Shown: positions 6,153-13,032 of the stretch, one piece after another
Layout: every line of letters starts with the position of its first letter
Numbering within the stretch: the first letter of the stretch is position 1
From: an uncultured Cardiobacterium sp.
GTDB lineage: Bacteria; Pseudomonadota; Gammaproteobacteria; Cardiobacteriales; Cardiobacteriaceae
NCBI RefSeq assembly: GCF_938028185.1
Contig: NZ_CALJAH010000316.1
Location: forward strand, 1-17,978
Length of the DNA stretch: 17,978 nt
Direction: 5' to 3'
Translations under genes and position numbers: made by a program
Notes under the pieces: generated by a model
Told to the model about the DNA's origin: nothing
Databases searched by the model: none
Seen by the model: only the letters and a program-made list of their open reading frames with translations

Positions 6153-6500
6153 TCAGTGCATATAATTCGCCATTTCGTGTTTGAAGCCTTTGAGCAAGGC
6201 GAGAAAACGTTCCAGCGTCAGCGGTTCTTGCATGAGCTGTTCATACATATCTTCGCCGGTCAGAATTTCACGAATGGCGGCATCGGCAAATTCCAGGGCG
6301 CGGTAATGTTCGTAACAACGCATCAATTCCAGCCCGTATTCTTCGTCATCGCCTGCTTCCGGCGGTTTCAGGTTTAATAACAGCGATGCCTTGGCGTGCT
6401 GGATTTTATGGAAGGTGTCATACATTCGCGTCAATACTTCGTCATCCTTGCCGTTATATTTTTCGATGAAATCGGCTTTTTCCATCAGGGATATGGTCAT
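6153..6500 (-). CDS. Acidic unknown protein upstream of cca, 115 aa
   Basis: Not recognised. The product is soluble, acidic and predicted mostly helical (for example MEKADFIEKYNGKDDEVL, YEHYRALEFADAAIREIL, LERFLALLKGFKHEMANY), with no signal peptide, membrane segment or metal motif. The start at 6500 is preferred because GAGG lies upstream of it; an in-frame ATG at 6485 has no ribosome site. It is 17 bp upstream of cca on the same strand and probably cotranscribed, but nothing in it points to tRNA metabolism. The DNA is AT-richer than cca. A short palindromic repeat (6530-6581) lies directly upstream and probably forms part of the leader. Confidence 0.75.
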   Translation of the reverse strand: MTISLMEKADFIEKYNGKDDEVLTRMYDTFHKIQHAKASLLLNLKPPEAGDDEEYGLELMRCYEHYRALEFADAAIREILTGEDMYEQLMQEPLTLERFLALLKGFKHEMANYMH

Positions 6501-6529
6501 TATTTCCGCCTCTTTTCGGATGGTTCATA

Positions 6530-6581
6530 TATGGCGATACTCACAAAGTTCTGTACAAGGCGCAACGCCGTACAGGGCTTT
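6530..6581 (-). repeat. Short copy of a dispersed palindromic leader element
   Basis: Read on the minus strand it runs AAAGCCCTGTACGG...GCGCCTTGTACAGAAC...CGCCATA. Its core CTGTAC...GTACAG can fold into a hairpin with a GGCG/CGCC inner stem. The same sequence, interrupted by 86 bp, recurs at 16735-16876. In both places it ends a short distance upstream of a start codon in the same orientation relative to the gene. Confidence 0.75.
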
Positions 6582-6594
6582 ATGAGGATTGCTA

Positions 6595-6620
6595 TAAAAA
6601 ATACCCCGCAGGGCGGGGCA
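6595..6620 (-). terminator. Terminator after the NlpE-like gene (minus strand)
   Basis: CCCCGC (6604-6609) / GCGGGG (6613-6618) stem with a 3-nt loop. On the minus strand it is followed by TATTTTTTAT. It lies 36 bp beyond the stop at 6656. Confidence 0.82.
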
Positions 6621-6655
6621 ATATACTTTAGGAAGTAATCATGTCATCAAAAACG

Positions 6656-7096
6656 TCATTCCGTTTTCATCAACTGGAACGCTTCAGGATTCGCGGTCGG
6701 AATGGCATCGCCATTAGGCATTCGCATTTCCAGATGATCACTGTGGACGCGGAATATCTTGCGTTGCCCTTCGCTGTCGATGGCGATATGGCTGTTGTCC
6801 GGCAGCCATTCAAAGCGCCCTTCGCCGGTGCGGTCCTTGTCGTCGATGCCGAGCATCCGCGTGCGCGTGGTGTAGGTCATGTTCGGGTTGAGGACGATCA
6901 TCGTCGCCACGCCCTCGCAGGCGGAGCACGGCAGGATGCCCTGATAAGTCCCCTGCCAGGAAACGTTTTTCCGTGCATTTTCAACGACCGCTTCCTGCAC
7001 CGGACGGCGGGCGGGGCGGTCTTCATCCTTGTCGCGCGTGCTGGAGCAGCCGAACAGCGCACCAAGCAGCGCGGTCATCAAAAGAAGGTGTTTCAT
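6656..7096 (-). CDS. NlpE N-terminal-domain lipoprotein
   Basis: A 146-aa predicted lipoprotein with lipobox LFGC (C17). The domain from about residue 45 matches the NlpE N-terminal family (copper resistance/Cpx sensor): W-QGTYQGILPCSACEG with CxxC at C57/C60, followed by beta strands (TMIVLNPNMTYTTRTRML, GEGRFEWLPDNSHIAI). E. coli NlpE is about 236 aa and has a second, C-terminal OB-like domain that this protein lacks. In E. coli the N domain is linked to lipoprotein-trafficking sensing and the C domain to redox sensing; whether this homologue signals is unknown. It lies 69 bp downstream of the SulP gene on the same strand, with a terminator behind it. The ribosome site is weak (GAGACGAG). 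Confidence 0.82.
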   Translation of the reverse strand: MKHLLLMTALLGALFGCSSTRDKDEDRPARRPVQEAVVENARKNVSWQGTYQGILPCSACEGVATMIVLNPNMTYTTRTRMLGIDDKDRTGEGRFEWLPDNSHIAIDSEGQRKIFRVHSDHLEMRMPNGDAIPTANPEAFQLMKTE

Positions 7097-7165
7097 GTAT
7101 CTCGTCTCGTGTTTGGTAGCGGGCTATGGTATGGATTTTCGCCCCGCGCGCAAGTATCAATATGA

Positions 7166-8920
7166 CTACAGCCTGTTGTAATCTCGAAACAAATACTTCA
7201 TGTAACTGCGATAGTTACGGATACCGAGACGCACGCACACCTCGCGGAAAGCGACGAAGGTACTTTCAAACAAATGCTCCTGACCGCCAAGCAATGACCA
7301 GTACGGACTGCGTCGCAGCTTGCGCCGCAAATACGGTTTCATGCCAATCAGATAAAGGTCGCCGCCGCGCTGTTGCAACGCGCGCCGCTCATCAAGCAGC
7401 ATTTCAATCCCGGCAAGGTCAAGACGGTTCAGCCCCTCGGCGAGAATGACCAGATTGCGCCCCTCATGCGCCACAGCCAGTTCGGCGAGGCGACTGCGGA
7501 TATGTTCCACCGAGCCGAAGAAAATCGAGCCGTCGAGATGCACCGCGCGCAGCGGCGGCACAAAAGCGGGGTCGGCCGCGCGACATTGGCGGTAGAGCGG
7601 CGCAAAATCCGCCGCGCTTAATACCGGATGCGCAATCTTCTGCAAATACAGCACCAAAGACAGAATCACGCCGACATAAATCGCAAAATCCAGACTGAAC
7701 AGCAGTGTGGACACGAACGTCGCCAGCAGAATCGCCGTCTCGTTGCGCGATGTGCGCAGGGTGAGCCTGAAGCGGGCAAAATCAAGCAAATTCCAGGCGG
7801 CGAGCATGATGACCCCGGCCATCGCGGCGAGTGGCAAAAAGCGGGTGATGCCGGGCGCGAGTGCGAGCGCGGCGGCGACCAGCGCGGCGGTAAACACCTG
7901 CGCCAGCGGCGAACGCGCGCCGCTGTCAAAATTGACACCGCTGCGGTTGAACGAGCCGGAAATCACATAGCAGCAGCAACAACTGCCGACCACGTTCGCC
8001 AGCCCCTGCCCAAAAAATTCCTGATTGCCGTCAATGCGTTGCCCGGAGCGGGCGGCGATGGCGCGGGCGATTGACACCGCATTGATGAGGCCGAGCAGGG
8101 CGACCGCAAACGCCGCCGGCAACAACTGGCGCAGCGTCTGCCATTGCAACGGCGGCCATTGCCACGCGGGCGCGCTCAGCGGCAGCGCGCCAAGCATCGC
8201 CACCCCGCGTCCGGCACCGTCAATGGCGAGTGAGAGCAGACTGCCCGCCAGCATCCCGACCAGCATATACGGCCAGCGGCGACAAAAACGGCGAGTGAGA
8301 ACGGCGACCGCGAGCGTCGTCGCCGCAATCGCCAGCGTTGGCCAATGGGCGGACGGCAACAGCGCCGCCAGCGCCATCGCCCGCTCCGGCAGCGACAAAC
8401 CATGCGGCACAGCCACCCCGAAAAAATCCGGTAACTGACTGAACACAATCAGCACGCCCGCGCCCGCAGTGAAGCCCGTCACCACCGTCGGCGAAATAAA
8501 ATTGACCAGCCCGCCGAGGCGGAACACCGCAAACGCGAGCTGAATCACGCCCACCAAAAACATCAACACCAGCGACAGCGCCACATACTCCGGCGACGCC
8601 AGCGGCGCATACGGCGCAAGCACCGTCGGCAGCACGATGGACAGCGCCACCGTCGGCCCGCTCACCAAATGCCAACTGGAGCCGAACAACGCCGCCACCA
8701 CCGCAGCAAACATCGCGCTGTAAAGCCCGAACAGCGGCGGCAACCCGGCGATGCGGGCGAAGGCAATCCCCTGCGGCAACACCAGCGCCGCACCGGTCAG
8801 CCCCGCGCAAAAATCACCACGCAGCGACGCTGCCGACGGCTTCGGCCAACGCAACCACGGCCAAAGCAACATGAACACGCGCCAGAAAACCAGCTCCAGC
8901 GCGGCAAAAATCCCTTGCAT
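7166..8920 (-). CDS. SulP/SLC26 family anion transporter with C-terminal STAS domain
   Basis: An inner-membrane anion transporter (sulfate, bicarbonate or dicarboxylate; substrate not predictable). At 584 aa it has many hydrophobic segments over about 5-430 and a STAS domain at roughly 458-560 (AVHLDGSIFFGSVEHIRSRL, NLVILAEGLNRLDLAGIEML). The SulP signature is clear: LPQGIAFARIAGLPPLFGLYS and HLVSGPTVALS near the N terminus, and GSFNRSGVNFDSGARSPLAQVF in the core. The start at 8920 is chosen over 9007 for its GGAGAAAGG ribosome site and because the family starts there. Four consecutive Cys (314-317, SCCCCYV) replace the usual FFSSY/FFSAY-type residues. The NlpE-like gene lies downstream and a GST-like gene upstream; a terminator separates it from the GST. 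Confidence 0.92.
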   Translation of the reverse strand: MQGIFAALELVFWRVFMLLWPWLRWPKPSAASLRGDFCAGLTGAALVLPQGIAFARIAGLPPLFGLYSAMFAAVVAALFGSSWHLVSGPTVALSIVLPTVLAPYAPLASPEYVALSLVLMFLVGVIQLAFAVFRLGGLVNFISPTVVTGFTAGAGVLIVFSQLPDFFGVAVPHGLSLPERAMALAALLPSAHWPTLAIAATTLAVAVLTRRFCRRWPYMLVGMLAGSLLSLAIDGAGRGVAMLGALPLSAPAWQWPPLQWQTLRQLLPAAFAVALLGLINAVSIARAIAARSGQRIDGNQEFFGQGLANVVGSCCCCYVISGSFNRSGVNFDSGARSPLAQVFTAALVAAALALAPGITRFLPLAAMAGVIMLAAWNLLDFARFRLTLRTSRNETAILLATFVSTLLFSLDFAIYVGVILSLVLYLQKIAHPVLSAADFAPLYRQCRAADPAFVPPLRAVHLDGSIFFGSVEHIRSRLAELAVAHEGRNLVILAEGLNRLDLAGIEMLLDERRALQQRGGDLYLIGMKPYLRRKLRRSPYWSLLGGQEHLFESTFVAFREVCVRLGIRNYRSYMKYLFRDYNRL

Positions 8921-9005
8921 CAACCTTTCTCCGCTAAGCAAAACAGAGGCAGCATAGCAAGGTTTGTCGCCGTGGTGCGGAAAAGGGCGGGGGTGCTGAC
9001 CATGC

Positions 9006-9038
9006 AAAAATCCCCGCCTGCGCTGAAGCGAAGCGGGG
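9006..9038 (-). terminator. Terminator after the first GST-like gene (minus strand)
   Basis: CCCCGC (9012-9017) and GCGGGG (9033-9038) enclose an inner CGCT/AGCG hairpin. On the minus strand it is followed by ATTTTTG. It lies 30 bp past the GST stop at 9068, so the SulP gene probably has its own promoter within 8921-9005. Confidence 0.72.
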
Positions 9039-9067
9039 AAGGCGGCTGTGCTGTTGCGACAAGGTTT

Positions 9068-9664
9068 TTACAGGTCGGCGACGCGAGCGGGGCGTTTTTC
9101 CAGTTGCGGCGTCTCGGTTTTTTGCATGAAGTCGCGGGTGAGGAAGGCGGCAACAGCATTCTGGTTGTCGCGGCTGGTGTGTGCGGTGTAAATCTCCGGT
9201 AGGCGCATTCGCACATAGTTCAGGCCGTTACCGAGGATGATGTGCCCCCAGTCGGCGGATACGGGCTCAAGTTGCGGCGCGTGCGGCAGGGCGCGGGCAA
9301 GCGCGGCGCGGCTGCGGGCGATGTGCGGATGCGGCAGGCTGCCTGCCGGTTGGTGCATGGCGAGGGAGAACGCGCGCACGGCCTGGTTGATGGTGGCGAT
9401 GCCGTAAGCGGCACGGGCACAGGTGCCGCCGCCGCGCAGCACGCGGTCGTCGAGGTAGTGCATGATGATGAGGGTTTCGGTGAGGATGTTGCCGTCGTCG
9501 CAATGCAGCGCCGGGATTTGGCTGTAGGGGTTGACGGCGAGGAGGTCAGCCGGGTTTTCCCAGGGCAGGACGTAGTGCAGTTGCAGGTTGGTGTGTCCGC
9601 TGCGCATTGCTGCGATGAGGGCGAGGCGGGAGTAAGGCGAGGTGGTGCTGAGGTAGAGTTTCAT
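9068..9664 (-). CDS. Glutathione S-transferase-like protein (copy 1)
   Basis: A 198-aa cytosolic GST-fold protein. The thioredoxin-like N domain starts MKLYLSTTSPYSRL (S9 at the active-site position), with the cis-Pro loop NPYSQIPAL (P51) and the glutathione-glutamyl contact region at LTETLIIMHYL (E63, T64). The C-terminal helical domain holds QPAGSLPHPHIARSRAAL. The start at 9664 is selected because GGAG lies 6 nt before it; the longer frame to 9862 would cross the promoter and overlap the divergent gene. A close paralogue lies at 10701-11309. The substrate is unknown; a role in detoxifying electrophiles or as a YibF-like GST of unknown role is possible. Confidence 0.85.
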   Translation of the reverse strand: MKLYLSTTSPYSRLALIAAMRSGHTNLQLHYVLPWENPADLLAVNPYSQIPALHCDDGNILTETLIIMHYLDDRVLRGGGTCARAAYGIATINQAVRAFSLAMHQPAGSLPHPHIARSRAALARALPHAPQLEPVSADWGHIILGNGLNYVRMRLPEIYTAHTSRDNQNAVAAFLTRDFMQKTETPQLEKRPARVADL

Positions 9665-9724
9665 GGGGTTCTCCATAAATTTGGTGAGGGGGAGGCAGGG
9701 ATCGGATTCCGCTACGACTGCGGC

Positions 9725-9730
9725 ATTATA
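9725..9730 (-). promoter_or_regulatory. -10 box for the first GST-like gene
   Basis: A perfect TATAAT on the minus strand, 60 bp before the GST start. No good -35 is seen at 17 bp (CAAGCT). It faces away from the extended -10 at 9757-9765, giving closely spaced divergent promoters. Confidence 0.42.
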
Positions 9731-9756
9731 AGACAGCGGTAACATGAAGCTTGTTG

Positions 9757-9765
9757 TGGTATAAA
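9757..9765 (+). promoter_or_regulatory. Extended -10 promoter for the exported AT-rich gene
   Basis: TGGTATAAA, an extended -10 (TGn plus TATAAA), 50 bp upstream of the ATG at 9816. The -35 is poor, as is common with extended -10 promoters. Confidence 0.45.
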
Positions 9766-9815
9766 AACAGCGGGCAAGTGCCCGATTTTCCCCTGAAGCA
9801 AACCAAGGAGTTGTT

Positions 9816-10571
9816 ATGCGCACATGTACGTTTTCTCTTTCATTGGCCGCCATATTCACCACAATGGCAGTCCCCTCTTTTGCCGAAACAAATTATCGCG
9901 AATTTGATTTGAATAGCTTTAAATTGGGCATGAAAAAAGAAGTCTATATGCCACTTATCAAGGAAACCTGTATTTATAACCGGAACGGTTTCACAGCGTT
10001 GCGAACTTATGATGTGGGCGAGACAAAAATCAAAGGTGCCAGGCGTTTTGTTTGTCGAGCCAGTCTGGAAGAAGAAATTGACATTTTTACCAGCGATGGG
10101 TTTGGTATTATGCAAATTATTCGTTCAAAGAAAATTCCGCTACCCGAAAATTTGCCAGATAATGAAAAATATAACAACCTTCTTGCTATCCGCGACAAGA
10201 TCAGTGAGAAATATGGTGCACCTACGATAAGCAAGACGGCTGCACCAGACAGTTATTTTTTTGCAAATGTCGGGAAAAATACTTTTCCGTGGAATGTTAA
10301 TTCTTCCCATGCCAAGGCTGTATCCTGCTGGGGAGATTGTTCGGATTCTGAAACTGACACTGATGGTGTCATCAATCTTAAAGGATCCGGTGCCATGGCA
10401 GTGCTGGTTCCCTATCCACAGAGTATCTATCTTTATCAGATATTAATTGACCGCGCTGCCATTGAAAAAACGGAAGCAGAATTTACACGAAAGGAACAGG
10501 AAGCGCAGAATGCACAAGAGAAAAAGGCTGTTGAAGACGCAAAACGGTCAGTGGAAAATATCAAGTTGTAA
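9816..10571 (+). CDS. Exported protein of unknown function, 251 aa, AT-rich
   Basis: No family recognised. A classic Sec signal peptide is seen (residues 1-23, cleavage expected after SFA at A23). The mature domain has four Cys (C52, C80, C171, C175, the last two as SCWGDCSD), suggesting disulfides in the periplasm. The C terminus (about 212-250) is a highly charged coiled-coil-like helix (EKTEAEFTRKEQEAQNAQ...). AAGGAG before the ATG at 9816 gives a strong ribosome site. The gene is markedly AT-richer than the flanking genes and lies on the opposite strand between two paralogous GST genes. This fits insertion of a foreign gene next to, or between, duplicated genes. A strong terminator follows it. 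Confidence 0.82.
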   Translation: MRTCTFSLSLAAIFTTMAVPSFAETNYREFDLNSFKLGMKKEVYMPLIKETCIYNRNGFTALRTYDVGETKIKGARRFVCRASLEEEIDIFTSDGFGIMQIIRSKKIPLPENLPDNEKYNNLLAIRDKISEKYGAPTISKTAAPDSYFFANVGKNTFPWNVNSSHAKAVSCWGDCSDSETDTDGVINLKGSGAMAVLVPYPQSIYLYQILIDRAAIEKTEAEFTRKEQEAQNAQEKKAVEDAKRSVENIKL

Positions 10572-10585
10572 AATGATAAAAAGAT

Positions 10586-10609
10586 AAACCCGCCTATGGC
10601 GGGTTTTTT
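10586..10609 (+). terminator. Strong terminator, probably bidirectional
   Basis: AAACCCGCC / GGCGGGTTTTTT with a 3-nt loop, 14 bp after the stop at 10571. The A-rich left flank gives an imperfect T run on the minus strand, so it may also end the second GST operon (stop at 10701). Confidence 0.92.
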
Positions 10610-10700
10610 GTGGTTGCGGCGAGATTTTATCGGCTGTTTTTCGTCTATTGTTCCTCCTTCGCCCGCTGCGAATTCCGCCCCGCAGGATAAGGTGTGTGTT

Positions 10701-11309
10701 TTAGCGGATGCTTTGCCGCACGGCGGCGATGCTGGCCGGGTGTTGTTCCAGCGCTTCGGGGCGGACGGCGCGCACGTCAGGACGCTTCTGGTATTCGGCG
10801 AAGGCGCGGCGTTTGTCGGCATCCAGGTGCGGGTAGAGCGCGGGGTGGCGCAGTTCGGCGTAGTGGTAGGCCATCGCCAGCAGGTGTTGCGCGATGTGGT
10901 TGCTCGCCGGGTCGAGTTGCGGCGCGCGTTCGAGGCCGCGGACAACGGCGGCGCGGGCGCGCGCGATGTGCGGGTGTTCCGCCGTGCCTTCCGGCTGGAA
11001 GCGCGCCAGCGAGTAGGCTTTGATGATTTGTTCGAGCAGGGCGGTGGCGTAGCCCGCCACGGCGGTTTGTGCCGCGCCACGGAAGGGGTGGTCAAAGAGG
11101 TAGTCGGCGATGGTGAGGGTGTTGTAGATGTGGATGCCGTCGTCGGTGATGAGGGTCGGCACTTGCGAGAAGGGGTTTTCTGCGGTGAGTTCGGGCGGGG
11201 TTGTCCACGGGTCGGCGTAGGCGAGTTGCAGCTCGTCTTTGTTTTGTGAAAGCGCGGTCAGGATGATGGCGCGCGCGGTGGGGGAGGTGGTGCTGGTGTA
11301 GAGTTTCAT
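10701..11309 (-). CDS. Glutathione S-transferase-like protein (copy 2), last gene of a coupled operon
   Basis: A 202-aa GST-fold protein paralogous to 9068-9664. The two share MKLY-STTSP at the N terminus, cis-Pro P51 (NPFSQVPTL), a PW pair at about 34-35 and the HPHIARxRAA segment in the C domain. In this copy the residues expected to hold the glutathione glutamyl group read IYNTLTIADYL (N63, T64) instead of the more usual E-S, so glutathione affinity may differ. GAGGAAAG precedes the ATG at 11309. That ATG overlaps the stop of the upstream membrane gene (ATGA), implying translational coupling to the three-membrane-protein array. Its actual substrate is unknown. Confidence 0.85.
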   Translation of the reverse strand: MKLYTSTTSPTARAIILTALSQNKDELQLAYADPWTTPPELTAENPFSQVPTLITDDGIHIYNTLTIADYLFDHPFRGAAQTAVAGYATALLEQIIKAYSLARFQPEGTAEHPHIARARAAVVRGLERAPQLDPASNHIAQHLLAMAYHYAELRHPALYPHLDADKRRAFAEYQKRPDVRAVRPEALEQHPASIAAVRQSIR

Positions 11310-11812
11310 TGGCTTTCCTCGGTCGGGTTGATGGTCAGGCGGCGGATGGTATCGCTTGCCGGCCAGTATTCTACGCGGATGGTATGGGTGTTTGTATTGG
11401 TGAGCTGGCTGTAGTTGGGGTAGTCAATGTAGAGGCGGGCGCGGGTTTCGGGGAGTTCGAGGAGGTAGCGGGTTTTGCGGTGCGTGCTCCAGGCGGTTTC
11501 GCGTGCGTGGTAGTTCCGGGTGGTGATGGTTTTGCTGCCGCGAATGAGGTCAAGGCTCGCCGGGGCGATGAGTACGATGACGGCGCCGGCGAGCAGGGCG
11601 AGTGCGGCGAGGTCGCTGAGGCGCTCACGGCGGTAATTGCGGGTCAGCCAGCGTTCGAGGGCGACGGGAATGGCGATGAGGCCGGTGATAATGTCGCCGT
11701 AGAGGGCGCCGATGCCTTCGGTCGGGGCAAGGATGTGGGTGGCGAGCATGAGGGCGGCGAGAGCGACGAGCCAGGGCGATTGTTGCAGCCATTCAAAGAG
11801 GGTGTCTTTCAT
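11306..11812 (-). CDS. Tandem-family membrane protein 3 of 3 (EYWP family)
   Basis: A 168-aa protein, not a recognised family. The three hydrophobic segments are at about 12-30, 36-52 and 66-86, with a positively charged loop (ERWLTRNYRRERL) between the second and third. This predicts N-in and a C-terminal domain of about 80 aa in the periplasm. The C-terminal domain opens DLIRGSKTITTRNYHA and ends IRVEYWPASDTIRRLTI, a motif shared by its two upstream neighbours. The N terminus MKDTLFEWLQQSPWL is nearly the same as in the adjacent copy. Its own ribosome site is poor, and the ATG overlaps the stop of the preceding gene by 4 bp, so it relies on coupling. The stop in turn overlaps the GST start. 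Confidence 0.8.
   Translation of the reverse strand: MKDTLFEWLQQSPWLVALAALMLATHILAPTEGIGALYGDIITGLIAIPVALERWLTRNYRRERLSDLAALALLAGAVIVLIAPASLDLIRGSKTITTRNYHARETAWSTHRKTRYLLELPETRARLYIDYPNYSQLTNTNTHTIRVEYWPASDTIRRLTINPTEESQ
11774..11799. repeat. 26-bp direct repeat, copy A (5' ends of tandem paralogues)
   Basis: Identical to 12280-12305, encoding the FEWLQQSP region of the two adjacent paralogues on the minus strand. A second pair, 11838-11870 and 12341-12373, matches at 32 of 33 bases and encodes the EYWPHS region. Between these blocks the copies have diverged. Confidence 0.85.
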
Positions 11813-12318
11813 GGGGTGTCGTTGTGGATGTCGAGGCGTTTGAGGGTGTGGCTGTGTGGCCAGTATTCGATGTGGATGGTCGGAGCCGGGGTTCGGTCGA
11901 GGCGGTCGTAGTCTTTTTGGTCGATGCGGAAGGTGGTGCGGATTGCCGGGATTTCGAGGCGGTAACGGCTACGGAAGTCGTAGCTGTGGCGGGAGCGGTG
12001 TTTTTTGTGCAGGCGGTAGTCGGCGGTGGTGAGGGTTTGGCTACCGCTGGCGAGGTCGCGGCTGGACGGGATGATGTAGAGGTAGAGGCCGGCGCCGAGC
12101 AGCAGCCAGAGAATGAGGTCGGAGAGCCATTCGTCGCGTTTGTGGCGGCTGTGCCAGCGTTCGATGACGGCCGGGATGGCGATGAGTCCGGCGAGGATGT
12201 TGCCGTAGAGAGCATTGATGCCGGTGGATGGGGTCAGGATTTCGACAGCGACAAAGGCGATGGCGAGGAGGCAGAGGAGGGGCGATTGTTGCAGCCATTC
12301 AAAGAAGGCTTCTCTCAT
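11809..12318 (-). CDS. Tandem-family membrane protein 2 of 3 (EYWP family)
   Basis: A 169-aa paralogue of both neighbours. The N terminus MREAFFEWLQQSPLL is followed by segments at about 12-29, 36-52 and 66-86, a cytoplasmic basic loop ERWHSRHKRDEW, and a predicted periplasmic C domain containing DLASGSQTLTTADYRL and ending IHIEYWPHSHTLKRLDI. GGAGA precedes the ATG at 12318. The start overlaps the preceding stop and the stop overlaps the next start (both ATGA). At the DNA level it shares a perfect 26-bp direct repeat with the next copy (11774-11799 and 12280-12305, 506 bp apart), evidence of a recent tandem duplication or gene conversion. Function unknown. Confidence 0.8.
   Translation of the reverse strand: MREAFFEWLQQSPLLCLLAIAFVAVEILTPSTGINALYGNILAGLIAIPAVIERWHSRHKRDEWLSDLILWLLLGAGLYLYIIPSSRDLASGSQTLTTADYRLHKKHRSRHSYDFRSRYRLEIPAIRTTFRIDQKDYDRLDRTPAPTIHIEYWPHSHTLKRLDIHNDTP
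12280..12305. repeat. 26-bp direct repeat, copy B
   Basis: Perfect partner of 11774-11799, 506 bp away, which is one gene length. Confidence 0.85.
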
Positions 12319-12824
12319 GGGGTCTCCGGGATATCAAGGTGTTTGAGGGTGCGGCTGTGTGGCCAGTATTCGACACGGATGGCGGGCGGGCGCTCGCTGC
12401 GACTGCCACGGATGCGGTTGAGCTGGTCATATGTGGTGCGGCGGATGCGTAGTGTCGTGGGTACGGTGGCGAGTGGTTTGGCGAAAAGTTCAAGGTAGTA
12501 GTGGTCGGGCATTCGCGCGTTGCGGTCGGTGCTGTGCCAATGCGGGGTGAGGGTTTGGCTGCCGCCGATGAGGTCGCGCAGCGCGGGTAGGGTGAGGAAT
12601 ATCAGCAGGATGAGGGTGAGTAGTGGCGTTTCCCAGGCGAAGTGGTAGGTGAGGGTTTCGTGGCGGTCGCGCCACACCCACCAACAGAGCGGCAGGCCGC
12701 TGAGGCCGAGGATAAGGTCAGTGTAGAGCGAGGCGGTGCCTTCTACCGGACGGATGTGCGGGATGAGGATGATGTTGGCGGCTATCCAGGCGAAGGCGAG
12801 TTTTTTGTGCTGTGCGGCGGTCAT
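12315..12824 (-). CDS. Tandem-family membrane protein 1 of 3 (EYWP family), start abuts a MITE-like repeat
   Basis: A 169-aa protein, the most divergent of the three. The N terminus MTAAQHKKLAFAWIAAN lacks the FEWLQQSP start of its paralogues, but the membrane core (PVEGTASLYTDLILGLSGLPL), the DLIGGSQTLTPHWH segment and the ending IRVEYWPHSRTLKHLDI are clearly homologous. A 163-bp palindromic element begins 2 bp before the ATG. Ribosome binding (a weak CAGG) and any nearby promoter must therefore lie in or beyond that element; the insertion may have replaced the original leader or N terminus. First gene of the ATGA-linked operon. No function is assigned. Confidence 0.75.
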   Translation of the reverse strand: MTAAQHKKLAFAWIAANIILIPHIRPVEGTASLYTDLILGLSGLPLCWWVWRDRHETLTYHFAWETPLLTLILLIFLTLPALRDLIGGSQTLTPHWHSTDRNARMPDHYYLELFAKPLATVPTTLRIRRTTYDQLNRIRGSRSERPPAIRVEYWPHSRTLKHLDIPETP

Positions 12825-12826
12825 TT

Positions 12827-12989
12827 AGAGCCTGTTCAATATTCCGGGGTGAGGTGAATGGGGGCGGGTTGGGATGGGATGCAAGGCGCAAGACGCAGGC
12901 AATGTGTGCTACCTTGCCAAGTCTTGCAACGAAGCAGCCCGCCCAATCCCGCACGCATAACGCCCGCAGCGGGATTTTGAACAGGCTCT
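12827..12989. mobile_element. 163-bp MITE-like element with 13-bp terminal inverted repeats
   Basis: The ends are AGAGCCTGTTCAA (12827-12839) and its exact complement (12977-12989), with the similarity running on imperfectly into AATCCCG-like sequence. The interior is a long imperfect palindrome (GCGGGTTGGGAT facing ATTGGGCGGGC) with no coding frame. The size, ends and lack of a transposase fit a non-autonomous element; no clear target-site duplication is seen (TTA versus TTG flanks). It lies between the mdh terminator and the first membrane gene of the tandem array. Confidence 0.75.
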
Positions 12990-12993
12990 TGGG

Positions 12994-13011
12994 AAAAGCC
13001 CCGCGCGGGGC
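12994..13011 (-). terminator. Terminator after mdh (minus strand)
   Basis: GCCCC/GGGGC stem around GCGC (12998-13011), followed on the minus strand by TTTT (12997-12994). It lies 21 bp beyond the mdh stop. The T run is short. Confidence 0.6.
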
Positions 13012-13032
13012 GGGGCGGTTGTGGCGCTGTGT

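Noticed and set aside
6641..7165. 174-codon plus-strand frame opposite the NlpE-like gene
   Set aside because: The minus-strand protein has a lipobox and CxxC family motif; the plus frame is its shadow.
10596..11249. Plus-strand frame opposite the second GST gene
   Set aside because: Gly/Val/Arg-rich antisense translation; GST motifs are on the minus strand.
11309..12498. Long plus-strand frames opposite the tandem membrane genes
   Set aside because: These are antisense frames; the minus-strand genes show conserved membrane topology, ATGA junctions and paralogy. The repeated look of the antisense frames simply reflects the paralogous genes.
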